64,000 bases of DNA from Jacaranda mimosifolia (Eukaryota; Streptophyta; Magnoliopsida; Lamiales; Bignoniaceae). Positions 45,042 through 58,097 of the stretch are shown piece after piece. Made by a program: the position numbers and the translations under genes. Position 1 is the first letter of the stretch; each line of letters opens with the position of its first letter. The stretch covers positions 4,429,001-4,493,000 of the forward strand of contig CM032126.1 in the NCBI GenBank assembly GCA_018894105.1, written 5' to 3'. The notes under the pieces are model-generated. The model ran no database searches. It saw only the letters and a list, made by a program, of their open reading frames with translations, and was not told where the DNA came from.

Positions 45042-45389
45042 GAGAGTGTGTGGTTTCATTCTCAAACTTTATTTTTTTATTTTTTATTATTTAAAAACTG
45101 AAATACATAATTTTTTTTATACATTTTTATTTAACATTATTTTTATTTTTATTTTCAATATACATTCTTCAATAATCCATATATTTTTACCCAATAACCT
45201 ATATTTCTTCTATCTTTATTTCATTATTACTATCTCTCTCTACTTCCAACTTACTAAACGCAATATAATCATTACTTTTTCAACAACATATCCAAATAAA
45301 AACTTATTTTTACTAACTATTTTTTTTTAATTTTGAAAATGATGAAAATAAAAAATTAAAATTAACATTAAAATAAAACCAAATGGCCC
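45042..45389. mobile_element. Tourist-like MITE (type B)
   Basis: 348 bp with TTA on both sides (45039-45041 and 45390-45392). The left end is GAGAGTGTGTGGTTTC; the right end reverse-complemented is GGGCCATTTGGTTTTATTTT. The middle has the family words TTATTATTTAAAAACTGAAA and ATTATTACTATCTCTCTCTA. Frames read here are by-products of the repeat. Confidence 0.75.
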
Positions 45390-45392
45390 TTA

Positions 45393-46260
45393 ATTTTGTC
45401 GTTTATACATAAGGTGAGAGCCCACCGATCGACTTCTTGACCGCGTTACTTGACTTCAATCAATATCGACCTTTTTTTCTACGGCATTTCTTCCTTCGAG
45501 AAAAAAAGAAACAACAAAAGGTCAAAAATAAAATAAATAAAGGAATAAAAAAGAAAAAGGAAAACTCACTTTAGCAATAAACATAGAGATGTCTATAGTC
45601 TATAGATTCCGTCCAGAAAAAAGTTGATGTGTGTGTATTAGAAAATTGAAATATGGTACAATATTAGGTCTATGCTTATCTGTGTGTATAAGATCTAGAC
45701 TTAATGGTCTACGCGTTCTCACAACAATTTTCTTGTTGGTTGACTTCTGGTCCTAATTTCTTTCTCAATATTGAATTTATCAATGATTTTGAATTCTACC
45801 TTTGTATTTCGTGGTTTCATACCGATTTCACTAGTTTTGTTTTCTTTTTTAATCTATTCATAATGTTTACAATCAGTTTATCATACTAAGTATATATTTT
45901 TTTTCCCGATCCATATACTATATAAGAATATCTTATTTTACCTTCAAAGGTAAAAGTGACGGTGTGTTTCGTATATTGAAAGAGTCGAGAATTTTGAAAT
46001 AATTCATTAAATGCAACAATTATCATACCATTTACGGATGAAATAATATGCTACTCAATTAAATCTCCATATTTGATTTGATCACCCTCAAAAGGTTATA
46101 CATGGTTAGCTTCGTAATTTTGTCCGTACAATCATATGTTGATAGAAATATTAGAAAATTTCCATAGGATGCATGGAATAGTCTTGAACGAAGCCAATAT
46201 GCTCACACCCAAAAAGTAATAATTAATCAGCTCTAGGATCCCATTTGGCCTGGAGAATTA
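45393..46260. other. AT-rich intergenic region
   Basis: Nothing recognised. It has A-rich and T-rich runs only. Confidence 0.35.
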
Positions 46261-46649
46261 GAGGGTGTTTGACTTAACTTATTCAAAAGTTCTTATAAAT
46301 TCTTACATTTTGTAAGATATTTTTGAAACTTATAATATGTTAGATTTTTTTTTAAAAAAAATAAAATTTTAAAGTGTTTGAATAAAATAAGATTTTAAAA
46401 CTTATAAGATGTTAGTAATAGCAATTTTGTTATTAATATGCTTAAAATTAAGGGAGTTTGTTAATATCCTAAAAATAAGTTGGAATTCCTAACTTTTTCT
46501 AAAAAGAGTTTATAAGCTCCTAACATCTTATTTTAACAGCTTCTAAGCTCGTTTTAAAAAAAAATTACCAAACACTTTTTGACATTTTATAATTCTCAAA
46601 TATCTTATAAAATATTTTGAGGAGCTTATAAGCTCACCCAAACACCCTC
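46261..46649. mobile_element. Tourist-like MITE (type A)
   Basis: 389 bp. Ends GAGGGTGTTTGACTTAAC and, reverse-complemented, GAGGGTGTTTGGGTGAGC; TTA duplications at 46258-46260 and 46650-46652. The interior is full of CTTATAAGATGTT / AACATCTTATAAG words in both orientations. It is a PIF/Harbinger-like MITE and forms an almost complete hairpin. Confidence 0.85.
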
Positions 46650-46652
46650 TTA

Positions 46653-47851
46653 GTCACCATTCTAGGGCAATATTGTCTAGGTAATAATATTAATGGTCAT
46701 TTCTAGATGTACTAAGTGTCGTTGAAATTTTTGGCAATTTACTTAGAATAAGACTTAAAGTAAAATAGAATGCATACAAGAAATTCGCATATTTTTTCTT
46801 GTACAAGAAGCAGGCACCTTCCTTGATCAATACACGGTGGAGGCTGCAGGGATCTTTAACTTAAACTTTTTAGTAGTAGTAGACAATGGAAAATAGAATT
46901 GACCATAATAGGTGGGGGTAAGGAAGTAGGACGACCTTGAAGACACTAATTCGGGTCATTTGACTTAGTATTTTTGGTTGGGAGATTATGACCGTAATTA
47001 GGTTTAACAATGGGTAAGATATTATTTTTGTTCAAATTTATATTTTAAAATATCCAAATAATAGAGTTATATACTCCACTTTTCTTTACTTAATCAAGAT
47101 TTGTTGAGCAGTTAATTAATTCAATGACTTAACTCTCGCACATACGCATGTATATATTTTAATCGAATCCTAACATATGTTAATTAAATGCATATCTATG
47201 TGTATAACTGAAAAAAAAAAAAAAAAAAAAACTCAAGAGCTATTTGAGCGGTAGTAACATGTAATGGAAAAGGTTCTTGACGGGGCAATATTAATAATAA
47301 ATTTGCCCTTTGGACCATGATAACTGTGGTTCAATAAGACTATTTGAAGTCACTAACTCTTCGCTTTGTATATACCCTCGATCTATTCAATTTCATATAT
47401 AATTTGTTATTTCAATTTTATAAATATATGTTTGGTATATTTAATTTTTGATAATTATTTTTAGAAAAAAATATTTTATATATTTAGCATATATTTATTT
47501 ATTAAAATATATAAGAAATGGAATATGCCATGAAATAAATAACCAAACTCACGTTGCCCCATTGGGTAAGTCATAAATGGAGAACACAAAGGGAACAACT
47601 GATGTATTTCACGATTACTGCCTGGAAATTTCCATGAACACCCATCACACTCAATGTCTCCTCTCTTCTTCTCCCTAAATTTACTTTAAATTCTCCCCAT
47701 TTACTTGCAGCCAGAAGCCCACAAGAAATTTGTCCCCATAAATACACGCAAAAATTCAAGAACAAGGGCTAGCTAGTTTCATCTGCAGCATATATCTTAT
47801 CTTTCTGTGTAAGATATATCTATAGAATTAAAGAGAGTTCCATTGCAGTTT
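46653..47851. other. intergenic DNA and NAC gene promoter
   Basis: An A-run lies at 47211-47230. A possible TATA-like CATAAATAC is at about 47738, 110 bases before the NAC start codon. The leader has pyrimidine-rich stretches at about 47650-47700. Confidence 0.4.
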
Positions 47852-49684
47852 ATGCATAATATGGATGATTTACTGCCAGGGTTTAGGTTCTATCCAACAG
47901 AAGAAGAATTGGTGTCATTCTATCTGCACAACAAGCTCAGAGCCACAAGATCAGACCTAGACAAAGTCATACCAGTTCTCGATATTTATGACCACAATCC
48001 ATGGGATCTTCCAAGTGATCATTATTAAATATATATATATATATATATATATCCCTTTTCTTCTTTAATTTTTTCTTGATGATTTTTTTGAGGGTTTTCA
48101 CTAAAGTAATAGTTCCATCTTTCTGATCGAACCAGGCTTTGCAGGAGAGTTTTGTCCGGCAGATAGCGAGCAGTGGTTCTTCTTCATGCCCAGGGGGGAT
48201 AGGGAAGCCCGCGGGGGAAGGCCTAATCGCCTGACGACGGACGGATATTGGAAAGCTACTGGCTCTCCAGGGGACGTTTACTCGTCGCAAAATACGGTGA
48301 TTGGGAGGAAAAGAACGATGGTTTTCTACGTGGGAAGAGCCCCAAATGGGAGGAAGACTATTTGGAAGATGAATGAGTACAAAGCTATTGAGTTTGATGA
48401 AGCGTCCTCCTCCTCGTCAACAGCTGCAAACCCACAGGTCCAGTTGAATTTCTTCTCAATTAAAAATGGCTTTGACATGGATAAGTTACAATTGATATTT
48501 CATCTTCTATTTTTATCAATTCTCATAAGTCATGAATTTAGTGGTAATTTTAATAGGAATTTTATTTATTGTTATAGGATTCCTATTTAAGATCACTACA
48601 ATTTCTTTTCATGGATGGTCATCCTTCACCTACTCTTTCATTGGTTTAATTTTATTAATTTTTTTTAATTCTTGATCTTGAACGTGAATTTGAATTAGAA
48701 TCGAGAGGTCTTCAAATTTTTTCAAATGTTTCCCTCTATCCACTTAGATTGAACAACTTTCCTCAAATATGTTTAGCCTATTTTTCGTCTTATTCTGGTT
48801 TGAAGCAACCAACAACGAAAAAACTCTCAATATCATACCTGTTACCTCCATTGTTGGCTCTAATTTTATTCTGTTAGAATAGATCGATGTTGAGTGTATA
48901 GAATATCTTAAATGAATACCTGATTAGGATCGCTTACGATTAGCATATGCAAATATTAGTTTGTAAAATACTTTAAATGAATGTTTGATTATGAGTCAGA
49001 TACATGTGGATACTCATACATACTCACTTCTTCTACATATAATTTTATGTGCCAGAAAAAAATAAAAAAAAAATGAAACCAATAAACTTACCATTTTGAC
49101 TGATTATAGGTAGAAAAATATGGCCTAGTTATTACTTGATATGCAGCAATCGCTTGTTAATTCATTTTAAATCGTTTATTTTAATTCATATTTCACCTTT
49201 TATTTTATCTGATAAATACATATTGATCATATATGTAATTTACAGTCAAATATTTCCTAAGAGGATATTTAATATATACATATTCGTTACGTAAAATACA
49301 ATATGAAGCATTAAATCTGAATTGTAAACCCTAGCTTAAAACATGTATCAGTTTCTAGGGCATAATTGTAAGATATTGTTTTGTTGTCTCACCTAGGTTT
49401 CCTTTTTCGTGCAGTTAAGGGAAGAACTCAGCTTATGCCGAATTTACAAAAAATCAAGAAACGTAAGGGCATTCGACAGACGGCCACCACCGGGCAATGA
49501 GGCACGGGCACCCACATTTAACTATCGAAACATTAATCCAATTAGAGTACCAGAAAGAACTGACAGTTCATCAAGCGGAGGCCAAGCAAATACTAATCCT
49601 TCTCAGTCTGTAGAAGATGATCAAAATAATTCTGACGGCGAACCCTACTGGGACTCTGAGCAGTTCAATTGGATCAATATATGA
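47852..49684 (+). CDS. NAC-domain transcription factor, NAC090-like, three exons
   Basis: Exons 47852-48014, 48136-48437 and 49415-49684, all GT-AG. Phases fit and give 244 residues. The start is ATG 47852 or 47861 (MDDLLPGF...). NAC subdomains: [50 protein letters not shown] and [31 protein letters not shown] with [27 protein letters not shown]. The exon 1-2 joint reads [16 protein letters not shown]. The tail has S/N/D-rich sequence and ends [14 protein letters not shown], as in the NAC090/NAC061/NAC036 group. Such proteins bind DNA through the NAC domain and act in senescence, salicylic acid and stress responses; the exact orthologue is not decided. Intron 1 has a TA microsatellite (48031-48052). 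Confidence 0.92.
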
Positions 49685-50429
49685 AAATTTAGTTTAATGA
49701 AAGATTAACCAGACATGGTTACAATAATATTACATATACTAGGAATTAAAAGACCTAGCATAATCCTAGATTAATTAACTGTTTAGGAGTAATTACTAAT
49801 AAGGTCTAGCTAGCTGGCTTCTGACTAGCTTGTTCTTGATTAATAGCAGATCATGAGATTTAAAATATGTGGCATGCATGTTGTATTAGCTATAATAAAT
49901 TTTAAATTTTTTTTATAAGTAATAATTAAATCATTGCATTTAGTTATAAGATATGGATCAAATGATATCAACTCACTATTACTAATTAATTACAAAAGAT
50001 ATATACAATATAATATCGAAATTATAAAAGAATATGTACATATTGGCTGGTGGAGGAATTTAAATGCAAAACCTAGTAATTTAGTACAATAATAAATCAA
50101 AAGGGAGGAATGAAATTATTAATTAAGTGGTTTCTCAATAATAAAGGCTCGTTTAGAATGGACAATAAGAGTTAGTTTGGTTGGAATGATAAGGTTGGAT
50201 ATAGTGTTTTTATTTCACTTTATCATTCATTTGGTTGGAGTGATAATAAAATAATAAACGCTTTGGCTCAAAAAAATACATCAAGTCCTCATTTATATGT
50301 GCAAGGCGAATGATAAATTGATCCACCACCCCAATGAGTTTATTTGTCCATGGGTTTGCTGCTATATAATTGTCTTAAATTATGGAATCGGTTATTATTA
50401 TTATTATTATTGTTGTTGTTGTTGTTGTT

Positions 50430-50487
<58 letters not shown>

Positions 50488-51628
50488 GAGGAATACAAAT
50501 AAAGGATCTTTTGTATTTGAGTGAGGACAAAAAAATAATTTGATAGGTGTAATCAAAGTGCTTTAGTGTTGAACCGAATACAACAACCAACAATAATGTA
50601 AATCCACATAAAAATAATCATGCGAACCAAACTATATATAGCACAATAGTAAATGATCATTAAATAACTTAAAAATCGAACCAAACTAGCCCTTGCAATT
50701 TTAATTAGAATCTGAATTTTGATTGCTTGCACAAGATTTCATCCACTTAAAAATTACATCGTATAACTTTCTGCCAAAGCAAACATTTTGGAAGAAAACA
50801 TTTTCATTTATGGTGTATATGAAATCGTTGAATCGAACTAAGATTCCCTATAAAAAATATGACATTTGTGAAAAATTAAGTGATAATATGGAAAATTATT
50901 ACTACTAACATATATATTAAATGATAATAATTTCTATTATATCATTAATGATACTTTTGATTAAAAATAATTCTTATTTTATCCTACTATATAATTTAAT
51001 GGGACAAGAATTAGTATTTTAAATTGTCACTATTGAAATTTATTAATGATACATATACATATATATAGTAGCAATCTAATGATAGTAAAAATTGTCATTA
51101 ATGTTGTTATTGATTTGTGACAAAAATTTTATTTTAACTAAATTGTCACTATATATGTAGCTCTATCAATAGTTAATAGTGACAACTTAAAGGTGGTTAA
51201 GTATATATTAAAGTTTTCAAAATTATTATTTTGACAAGACAAATTTTTTTATCAATTGATATGTATATATAATTAGCAACAATTTTTATAATGCCACATA
51301 CTATTTTGTCAGTATTTTTTTCCTTGTAGGAATTTTTCAAACATATTTAAGTTTCAAATTTTAAAAATTATAGTTGAATTTGGTTTTAATAAGCTTTATT
51401 GAGTCGAGTATGAGATAGCTTAAATATCGTAGTTTTTTATACATATTTTATTCTTATTTAACTAATTGGTTAAGCTAGCTTGAGTTGATTTCACATTTTA
51501 TCAAACAGAATCCATTCAAATTTAATTACTATATTCAATGGACCAAGCTTTGTCATGTTCAACGAGCCAAGCTCAAATAGAATCTTAATTAACTATTAAT
51601 TTTGAAGTAAGCATTGAATTGAATAATT
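49685..51628. other. NAC 3' region and AT-rich intergenic DNA
   Basis: No gene seen. A compound trinucleotide microsatellite lies at 50392-50487. 50900-51330 has repeated 'attgtcactat' and 'aatgatagtaa' words but no clear unit. Confidence 0.4.
50392..50487. repeat. compound trinucleotide microsatellite (TTA)n(TTG)n(TAA)n
   Basis: TTA units to about 50411 are followed by seven TTG units and then about 19 TAA units. TTA and TAA blocks are reverse complements, so the array can fold with the TTG block as a loop. Confidence 0.95.
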
Positions 51629-52002
51629 GGGCCGGCCCATTTGGTTTTATTTTCATACATCATTTTTATATTTTTTTTATTATTTGAAAATAGAAATATA
51701 TCACTTTTTACACATTTTCACTAGCATCATTTTCATTTTTATTTTCAAAATATATTCTCTAATAACATATATATTTTATCCTAATAACATATATATATAT
51801 ATGTGTGTGTGTGTGTGTATATATATATTTTCTTTTTATTTTATTATTACTATATCTCTCTATCTATAACCTACTAAACCCAACATAATTATTACATTTC
51901 CGACAATCTATCCAAATAAAAACTCATTCTCAACTCATTTTCACTAATTACTTTTTGTAAACTTTGGAAAAAATGAAAATCAAGACAGAACCAAACAGGG
52001 CC
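51629..52002. mobile_element. Tourist-like MITE (type B), borders less clear
   Basis: The left end GGCCCATTTGGTTTTATTTT and the right end (reverse complement) GGCCCTGTTTGGTTCTGTC pair. The middle carries the family words ATTATTACTATATCTCTCTA and ACCTACTAAACCCAAC. A GT/TA microsatellite lies at 51790-51830. I did not find matching TTA flanks. Confidence 0.65.
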
Positions 52003-52037
52003 TTGTCAACCATATTTCCATGTTACCGCATGCAGCT

Positions 52038-52643
52038 TGGGATGGCAACGGGGCAGGTCTGGGGCGGGTTTTGTAGGACCCGGGACCCGTCCCGCTTAAA
52101 AATTGAGAAACCCAGGACCCACCCCGCCCCGCCCCGCCTTACCTTTGGACCCGGACCCGGTGGGTTGGACCCGCCTAACCCGGTTTTTTTTTTTTTTTTT
52201 TTTTTTTATATTTTTGTGTATATATTTTTTACCTTATTTTCTTCATAATCACTTGAATATACATATTTTGCTCTAGTGAGTATCGGGTTTGAAAGAATAA
52301 AATTGAAACAAGTTAAAAAAAAAAAAAAAAGAAGCCCTAATTTTCTAATATAGTATTATAACCTAATAAATACTTATACTTATATATAATATATATGTTA
52401 TATGTATTAAAATATATAATATAAATATATATGTTATATATATAATATATAATATAAATATATGTTATATAATATAATATAGGATGGGACCCGGGCGGGT
52501 CCACCAAAACCCGTAACCCGTCCCGGACCCGGGCGGGTCTTGATAATCAAGACCTGCTACCCGCCCCAAACCATTTTTTTCACCCCAAACCCGCCCCATC
52601 CGGGGCGGGGTCCCGATTTACCCGGGCCCATTGTCATCCCTAC
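52038..52643. mobile_element. short hAT-like element with GC-rich ends
   Basis: ATGCAGCT (52030-52037) and ATACAGCT (52644-52651) differ by one base. The left end is TGGGATGGCAACGGGGCAGG; the right end in reverse complement is GTAGGGATGACAATGGGCCC. Both sides are packed with GGGACCCG/CGGGTCC words; the middle is TA-rich (52380-52480). 606 bp, no coding. Confidence 0.75.
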
Positions 52644-52707
52644 ATACAGCTCTATCCTTTCTTTATTTAGTTTATGGATCAAATAATGAACTCGTATATA
52701 TAACTTA

Positions 52708-53092
52708 GAGGGTGTTTGGATGAGCTTATCAGTTCCTCAAAATATCTTATAAGATGTTTAGAAGCTTATAAGTTGAGAAAAAATGTTTGGTAATTTTTTT
52801 CAAAAAGAGCTTATAAGATTGTAAAATAAAATATTAAGAGCTTATAAGCTCTTTTAAAAAAAGTAAGGAGACCCTATCTTATTTTTAAGATCTTAACAAG
52901 CTCTTTCATTTTTAACCATTTTAATTACAAAATTACCATTACTAACATCTTATAAACTCCAAAATCATATTTTATCCAAACAATTTAACAACTTATTTAA
53001 GAATAAGATCTAACATCTTATAAGCTCCAAAAATATCTTATAAGATGTATGAACTTATAAGATGTTTTAAATAAGTTTAGCCAAACACCCTA
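52708..53092. mobile_element. Tourist-like MITE (type A)
   Basis: 385 bp. Left end GAGGGTGTTTGGATGAGC, right end (reverse complement) TAGGGTGTTTGGCTAAAC, TTA on both sides (52705-52707 and 53093-53095). Same family as 46261 and 60397. Confidence 0.82.
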
Positions 53093-53095
53093 TTA

Positions 53096-54839
53096 TTCAA
53101 CTAGTATTTCTATTGAAAATTAAAAATTCTGGTCGTCTTTTGTAATAGTGACATAATAATGTTATTTCTTAAAGCTTGGATTGATTTTCAACGCAATTCA
53201 ATTAATAAGTTAGGACAAACATATGCACTTTAAAAAAGTTGCATGTTTTCTTTTGTACATTTTGCTCACTTCAGAAATTTGTCTTGTAATTTACCAAATT
53301 TTAAATTTAATTCCGTATATTCTATAAAATCATATTATTTAGTTTGATTTTGTTGAAAGTTCATAATTTGGCCGGAATAACGTAACACACTAAAATGATG
53401 ACATGCTTGGCACGTACATTTTGATGACATGACCGTAATTTCTGGCATGCTATATTGTTAATTCTAACTAAATTATGAATCCAAAAAAAATGAATTAAAT
53501 ATGATAATTTTATAAAATGTATAGAATTGAATTTGAAGTTCGACAAATTACAATATAAAAATTCGAATTGAATAAATTTATAGGATCTAGAATACTATTT
53601 TACCTACATAATTTTGTAATTATTGTTTAGTATCATAGTAGAGCTAGATGTAGTATTGTTGACCTATTCTTCAGTATTGAGTTGATCTTTTATGCGATTT
53701 AATAAATTAAATCAAGAAGAAATATGTACATTTAATTAGGTAGCCAGAATAGTGACATAGAATTGTTGTTTCAATTATTGATGATTTTTCACACGATTTA
53801 ATAGAGACGGTGAAAAAATAAATAAGTAGAGGATTTGACCAATTGATGAGAGATCGGTAGCCCCAATTTTTATGGTTTTTGTGTGTGTGTAGAACGGAAT
53901 ATATTCTGTTATTAAAAATGTATTCGCTGAAACTAAATTAAATTTAATTTCATTTTGTTCATAAAATTGCCAATAAAATTTAATTTTCACAATTGTATCG
54001 ATCTGATCTTGTTTAAGTGATAAGATCATCCTTATAAGAAAAAATCAGGATATGAATTCTAATTTACTTATATGTTTTTTTAAAAGTCATATTTGATATC
54101 TCGATATTATATATAAAATATATGATTTTTTGTTTATAATGAATTTCATGTTTGGATATAATATGAATAACTTTAATGATAAGGGTAATTCGATAAATTA
54201 ACTAAAAGTGGTCTAATAATTTAAATTAATTAAGTAAAAGGATAGGAAAACCCAAAGACAAATTAAAATTAAGGTCATGAAGAAGAATAGAAAACATCAA
54301 GATTTAAAAAAAAATATATATATATAAATACTGAATTCCATAAAGAACCTAAACACCAGAAATCATTTGCAAAAGAATTGCAAACTTTTCAAGAACTTTC
54401 AACAAACATAAATCTCTTCACACGCATTTCAAAAAAAAAAAGAGCCAACAAACTGCTATGTACTGAAAAAACCTCACACCATTTTCTAATAGCATTAGGA
54501 TATAATAATAAATATTTATTTAATTATTTTTAAATAATAAGACCAATATATCCAAAGTCGGAATTTAATTAGATGTCATCCATAATTTCTCGTATTTTGA
54601 TCTTTAAAGCATGAAAAGTTGATTTTCATCTCCAAATTTGGAATTTGAGTCGTTGAAGCCAACTTTCCCGATAGCATGTTGCTGTTGTAATTAATTAACA
54701 TAACTTTTTTATGAATTGTGTGATTTAACCAGATATGAAAATGAAACTTATTGTCAATATGACCAACCTTAATGTTTAGAAACTATAAAAACTATCATTC
54801 GATTTGATTGACCACTTTTCCCCCAATGGGCCCAATGTA
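53096..54839. other. AT-rich intergenic region
   Basis: No gene or paired repeat recognised. Its right end is the GATAC target site of the copia element. Confidence 0.35.
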
Positions 54840-54844
54840 GATAC

Positions 54845-55883
54845 TGTTGGTGCGGTGTGTGGAATTTCTGTGATCGGCAAGCATCAAGTAATTGAGGCGA
54901 GAGTTGAACTTTCTGTCTTTAAGATGAATTAGCCCCGCACTGGTGCTAACGGCAATTGCCTATCATCTTCCAAGATATAACGACTAATTCAGACAGTAGC
55001 AACACTACAAACCGTCTGATCTCTCGAACTTTAACCGTATTGAACTCTCAGGACTATGCTAGAAATGTTGTAGTATATTGTATGATTGTATTGCATGAAT
55101 TTGCAGATTCGGGATTGATATTTATAGTGTCAAAGTAGCAGCCGAAAAGGTGGTCATAAATTGCATTAATGTTGCTGCAAATTTCCAACGTAAAAGTTGG
55201 AAAGATGCAGTCCAGGTGCATCCTTTGGAGGATTTAGATTACCTGGAATTAACTCACTCAGTTTTTCAAATTCCAGAAAGAAAAGCTAAAATTAATTTCA
55301 CTTATTAAAAATAAGTTGAAATTAATTTCAGAAGTTTGAAGGTTTTTTCTTGTTGTGACTGTTGAGTTTCAAAATAATTTAGATTGTTGGGCCAAAAAAT
55401 AATTCAGATTAAATTTGGCCTGAAAGATTAATATTGAGCTAAAGGTCCAATTCAGCCCAAGCCCAAGCCAACGACCACACCGCGCCAAGCCTAGCTGGAC
55501 GGGCAAGCGGCGGCACGCGCGTGTGGGTTGGATTGAATCCACTACCATATGAGTCCTCTCCCCTCCAAATACTTGTGTTATCCCCAAGGGACCCAACCTC
55601 TACCTCCTCACTTGAGACATATATTTAAGTCCAACTTTTACTCATTTTGCAATGTGGGATGGAGTTTTACTCCTCTCATTCATTTGACTCATTTTAGTCT
55701 TCTTCGTTAACTTTCAAACAGCTTACTTTGACCATTAATTTCTCATTCACTTGAAATTGGTTTTGGCTATTTTAACACATTGTCGTAATCTACCCTAGCC
55801 TAGTTTACGGTGATAGCCAATTTCTTAGAAATTAATATCTTGAGCATACTTAAAAATTTGATAAAAAAAACCAATTTCCAACA
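54845..55883 (-). repeat. copia 3' LTR (left)
   Basis: Direct repeat of 58098-59090 with clear divergence. Shared words are CACTACAAAC, TTATAGTG and AGCAGCC near the middle, and AATTTCTTAGAAATTAATATC near the right end. The GC-rich block at 55440-55560 differs most between the two copies. Confidence 0.88.
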
Positions 55884-56389
55884 GTTCCCCACATGAATGG
55901 AAATTAACACAACTGATGATGCATATACTTATGCAAACATGAGAGAGTTTTGGCAAACAACTACTACATCACGATAAGTAGCTTGTGGCTTTGAACCTTC
56001 CTTAGTTAAGCACTATCGGCTTACTTGGCTAATTAGTGAACCTGATGTCTTGAACTGTTCAGCCATTGGTGTAAACCAAGATAACAGTACTCACACAATT
56101 GCTTCTTTCTAATTGTGTCCATTTTGGCCATGGACATCGATCTTGGATTTATAAGTATTTACGATGAAGCGGCCCATCTTCACACTTACATAGATGATTT
56201 CCTACAAAGAGTATCTTGCCATACTCCACTATTCTAGCTCTGGGAATCATTAAGAGTCAAAACTCAACCTAGTACCCTCTTAGCGGCGGCACTTTGATGT
56301 CATAGGAATCGGTTGAAGTGCTCACATGAACCTTCATAAGTTAGTTATCCCATTGACTAAGTTCTTGGGGATCTCCAGTCATCATGGCT

Positions 56390-56565
56390 GGGTGTTCGCT
56401 ATGTCAGTTCTTAAACTTATAGGTCTTAATCCCATTCCTTTTGATAGGCATTTGAGTTGATCTTTGGTTAGGCCTTCGGTTAATAGATCCGCTAAGTTTT
56501 TCTTGAATTTTACATAGTCAAGCAAAATTACCCCATTTGAGATCAATTGCCTTATAGTATTGTGT
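56390..56565 (-). pseudogene. C-terminal remnant of copia RNase H
   Basis: Minus reading in shifted frames gives DYVKFKKNLADLL and TEGLTKDQL with SKGMGLRP. This is the usual last segment of copia RNase H. The catalytic residues are gone. Confidence 0.7.
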
Positions 56566-56754
56566 CATCATCTGATGTGACGGTTTTACCAGTATGCATG
56601 TTGCTTTGACTTAGGTACTTCCACCTTGGCCAAGTACCCCCACATTTGCATGCATATTTGCAATAAAAGTAATGAAATACTTTTTCTTTTCCACCTCTAG
56701 TTAATGCAAACTTTGAGTCACATATATTAATTCTAGAGATATTATTTTATTCAC

Positions 56755-58089
56755 TTAAACAAGGTTGAGTACGGTCTTTCCATCAAATTTGAATAGCTCA
56801 TTCAACATAAAGCCTCTACCAAAGAACATGCCATTCTTGGAAAGCACAAATCCATCAGACTTAGATACAAGTTTAAAATAGTCTTTCACTAGCAAAGATC
56901 CTGACACTAAGTTCTTGCGTATATTTGGCACATGAAGAACCTCATTCAGCATCAGGTCCTTGCTAGAAGTCATTTTCAGAACAACATTGCCCATTCTAGT
57001 AATGTCAAAAGTTGCCGAATTGCCCATATGCAGTTTCTTTTCAGTAACAGGAGTGTAGGTTGAAAACATATATTTTTCAAAACAAATGTGTCGAGTGGCA
57101 TCAATATCAATCCACCACTCTATCGGATTATAAAAAATGTTGGCTTCAAAGACCATTGCCGAGAGGTTCAGTTCAAACAAGTCTAGTGATACGGACTTTT
57201 CCTCAGTCATATGGGCTTGATTTGGTTTGTTCTTCTTAAGAAGTTGACAATCTTTGGCCTTGTAGTTCAACTTTTCATAGCTATAGCAATTTCCTTGAAA
57301 CCTTATAAGTTTCTTGCCTTCGCTATTTGACCAGCCCCTTGTTGCTTCATTTTCTCGTTTGCATTTGACTTTGATTCAAGCATGTTAGCTTTAGCCTCCA
57401 TTTTAATTTTGTCTATCTTCATATCAAACATTCGATTGTCCTCCTCTATTCTCAACTGGACAATCAAATTTTCCAAATCCATCTCCTTTCTTTTGTATTT
57501 GAGATAGTTCTTGAAATCCTTCCATAATGGTTGCAGCTACTTGAAAGGATTCACTCAAAATCATATTTTCAGCATGAATTTCGTGCAGAATAATTTGCAT
57601 TTCTTGAACTTGGCTCATGACAGATTTAGAATCCACCATCTTGTAGTCCAAAAATTTGGCCACCACAAATTTCTTCAAACTGGCATCTTCTACCCAATAT
57701 TTCTTATCAATTGACTCCCATAGCTCTTTAGTTGTCTTGATAGGGCTATATACATTATACAGCGAGTTATCCAATCCATTCAAGATGTAGTTTCGGCATA
57801 AGAAATTGCTTTTATTCAAGGCATCCAAAGTAGCCTATGTTTGGACATTAGTGTCATCTTCAGGTACAGTAGGTGCGTCCTCTTTCATAAATCTGACAAG
57901 ACTCAAAGTTATTAGGTAAAATAACATTTTCTACTGCCACCTCTTAAAATCAATTCTAGTAAAATTTTCTGGTCTTTCTCCATGAGCAGGAACAAGGGTA
58001 GGAAATGGTGCAGTGACTTGAGCAGCAGCAGTAGTTGGCAGAACAATAACTTGATTTGATGCCATGATCACAGAAATCGGATAACTCAT
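56755..58089 (-). pseudogene. copia gag and protease, broken
   Basis: Gag starts at ATG 58089 (MSYP...) and has the gag/UBN2-type part LDNSLYNVYSPIKTTKELWE in the 57424-57828 frame. A zinc-knuckle remnant (NYKAKDC) lies at 57270. The protease has [12 protein letters not shown], where the family has D-S/T-G-A; here the glycine is replaced by D. It is followed by [14 protein letters not shown]. At least one stop in the first third (about 57930) and frameshifts are present. Confidence 0.82.
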
Positions 58090-58097
58090 CTTAAAAT

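Noticed and set aside
41314..45330. Similar small proteins read at 41314-41583, 45046-45330 and 51627-51869 (hydrophobic, with YYLK, IIFIFIF and NNIY words)
   Set aside because: They look like a conserved protein family, but each frame lies inside a copy of the type-B MITE. The similarity is that of the repeat, not of a coding gene.
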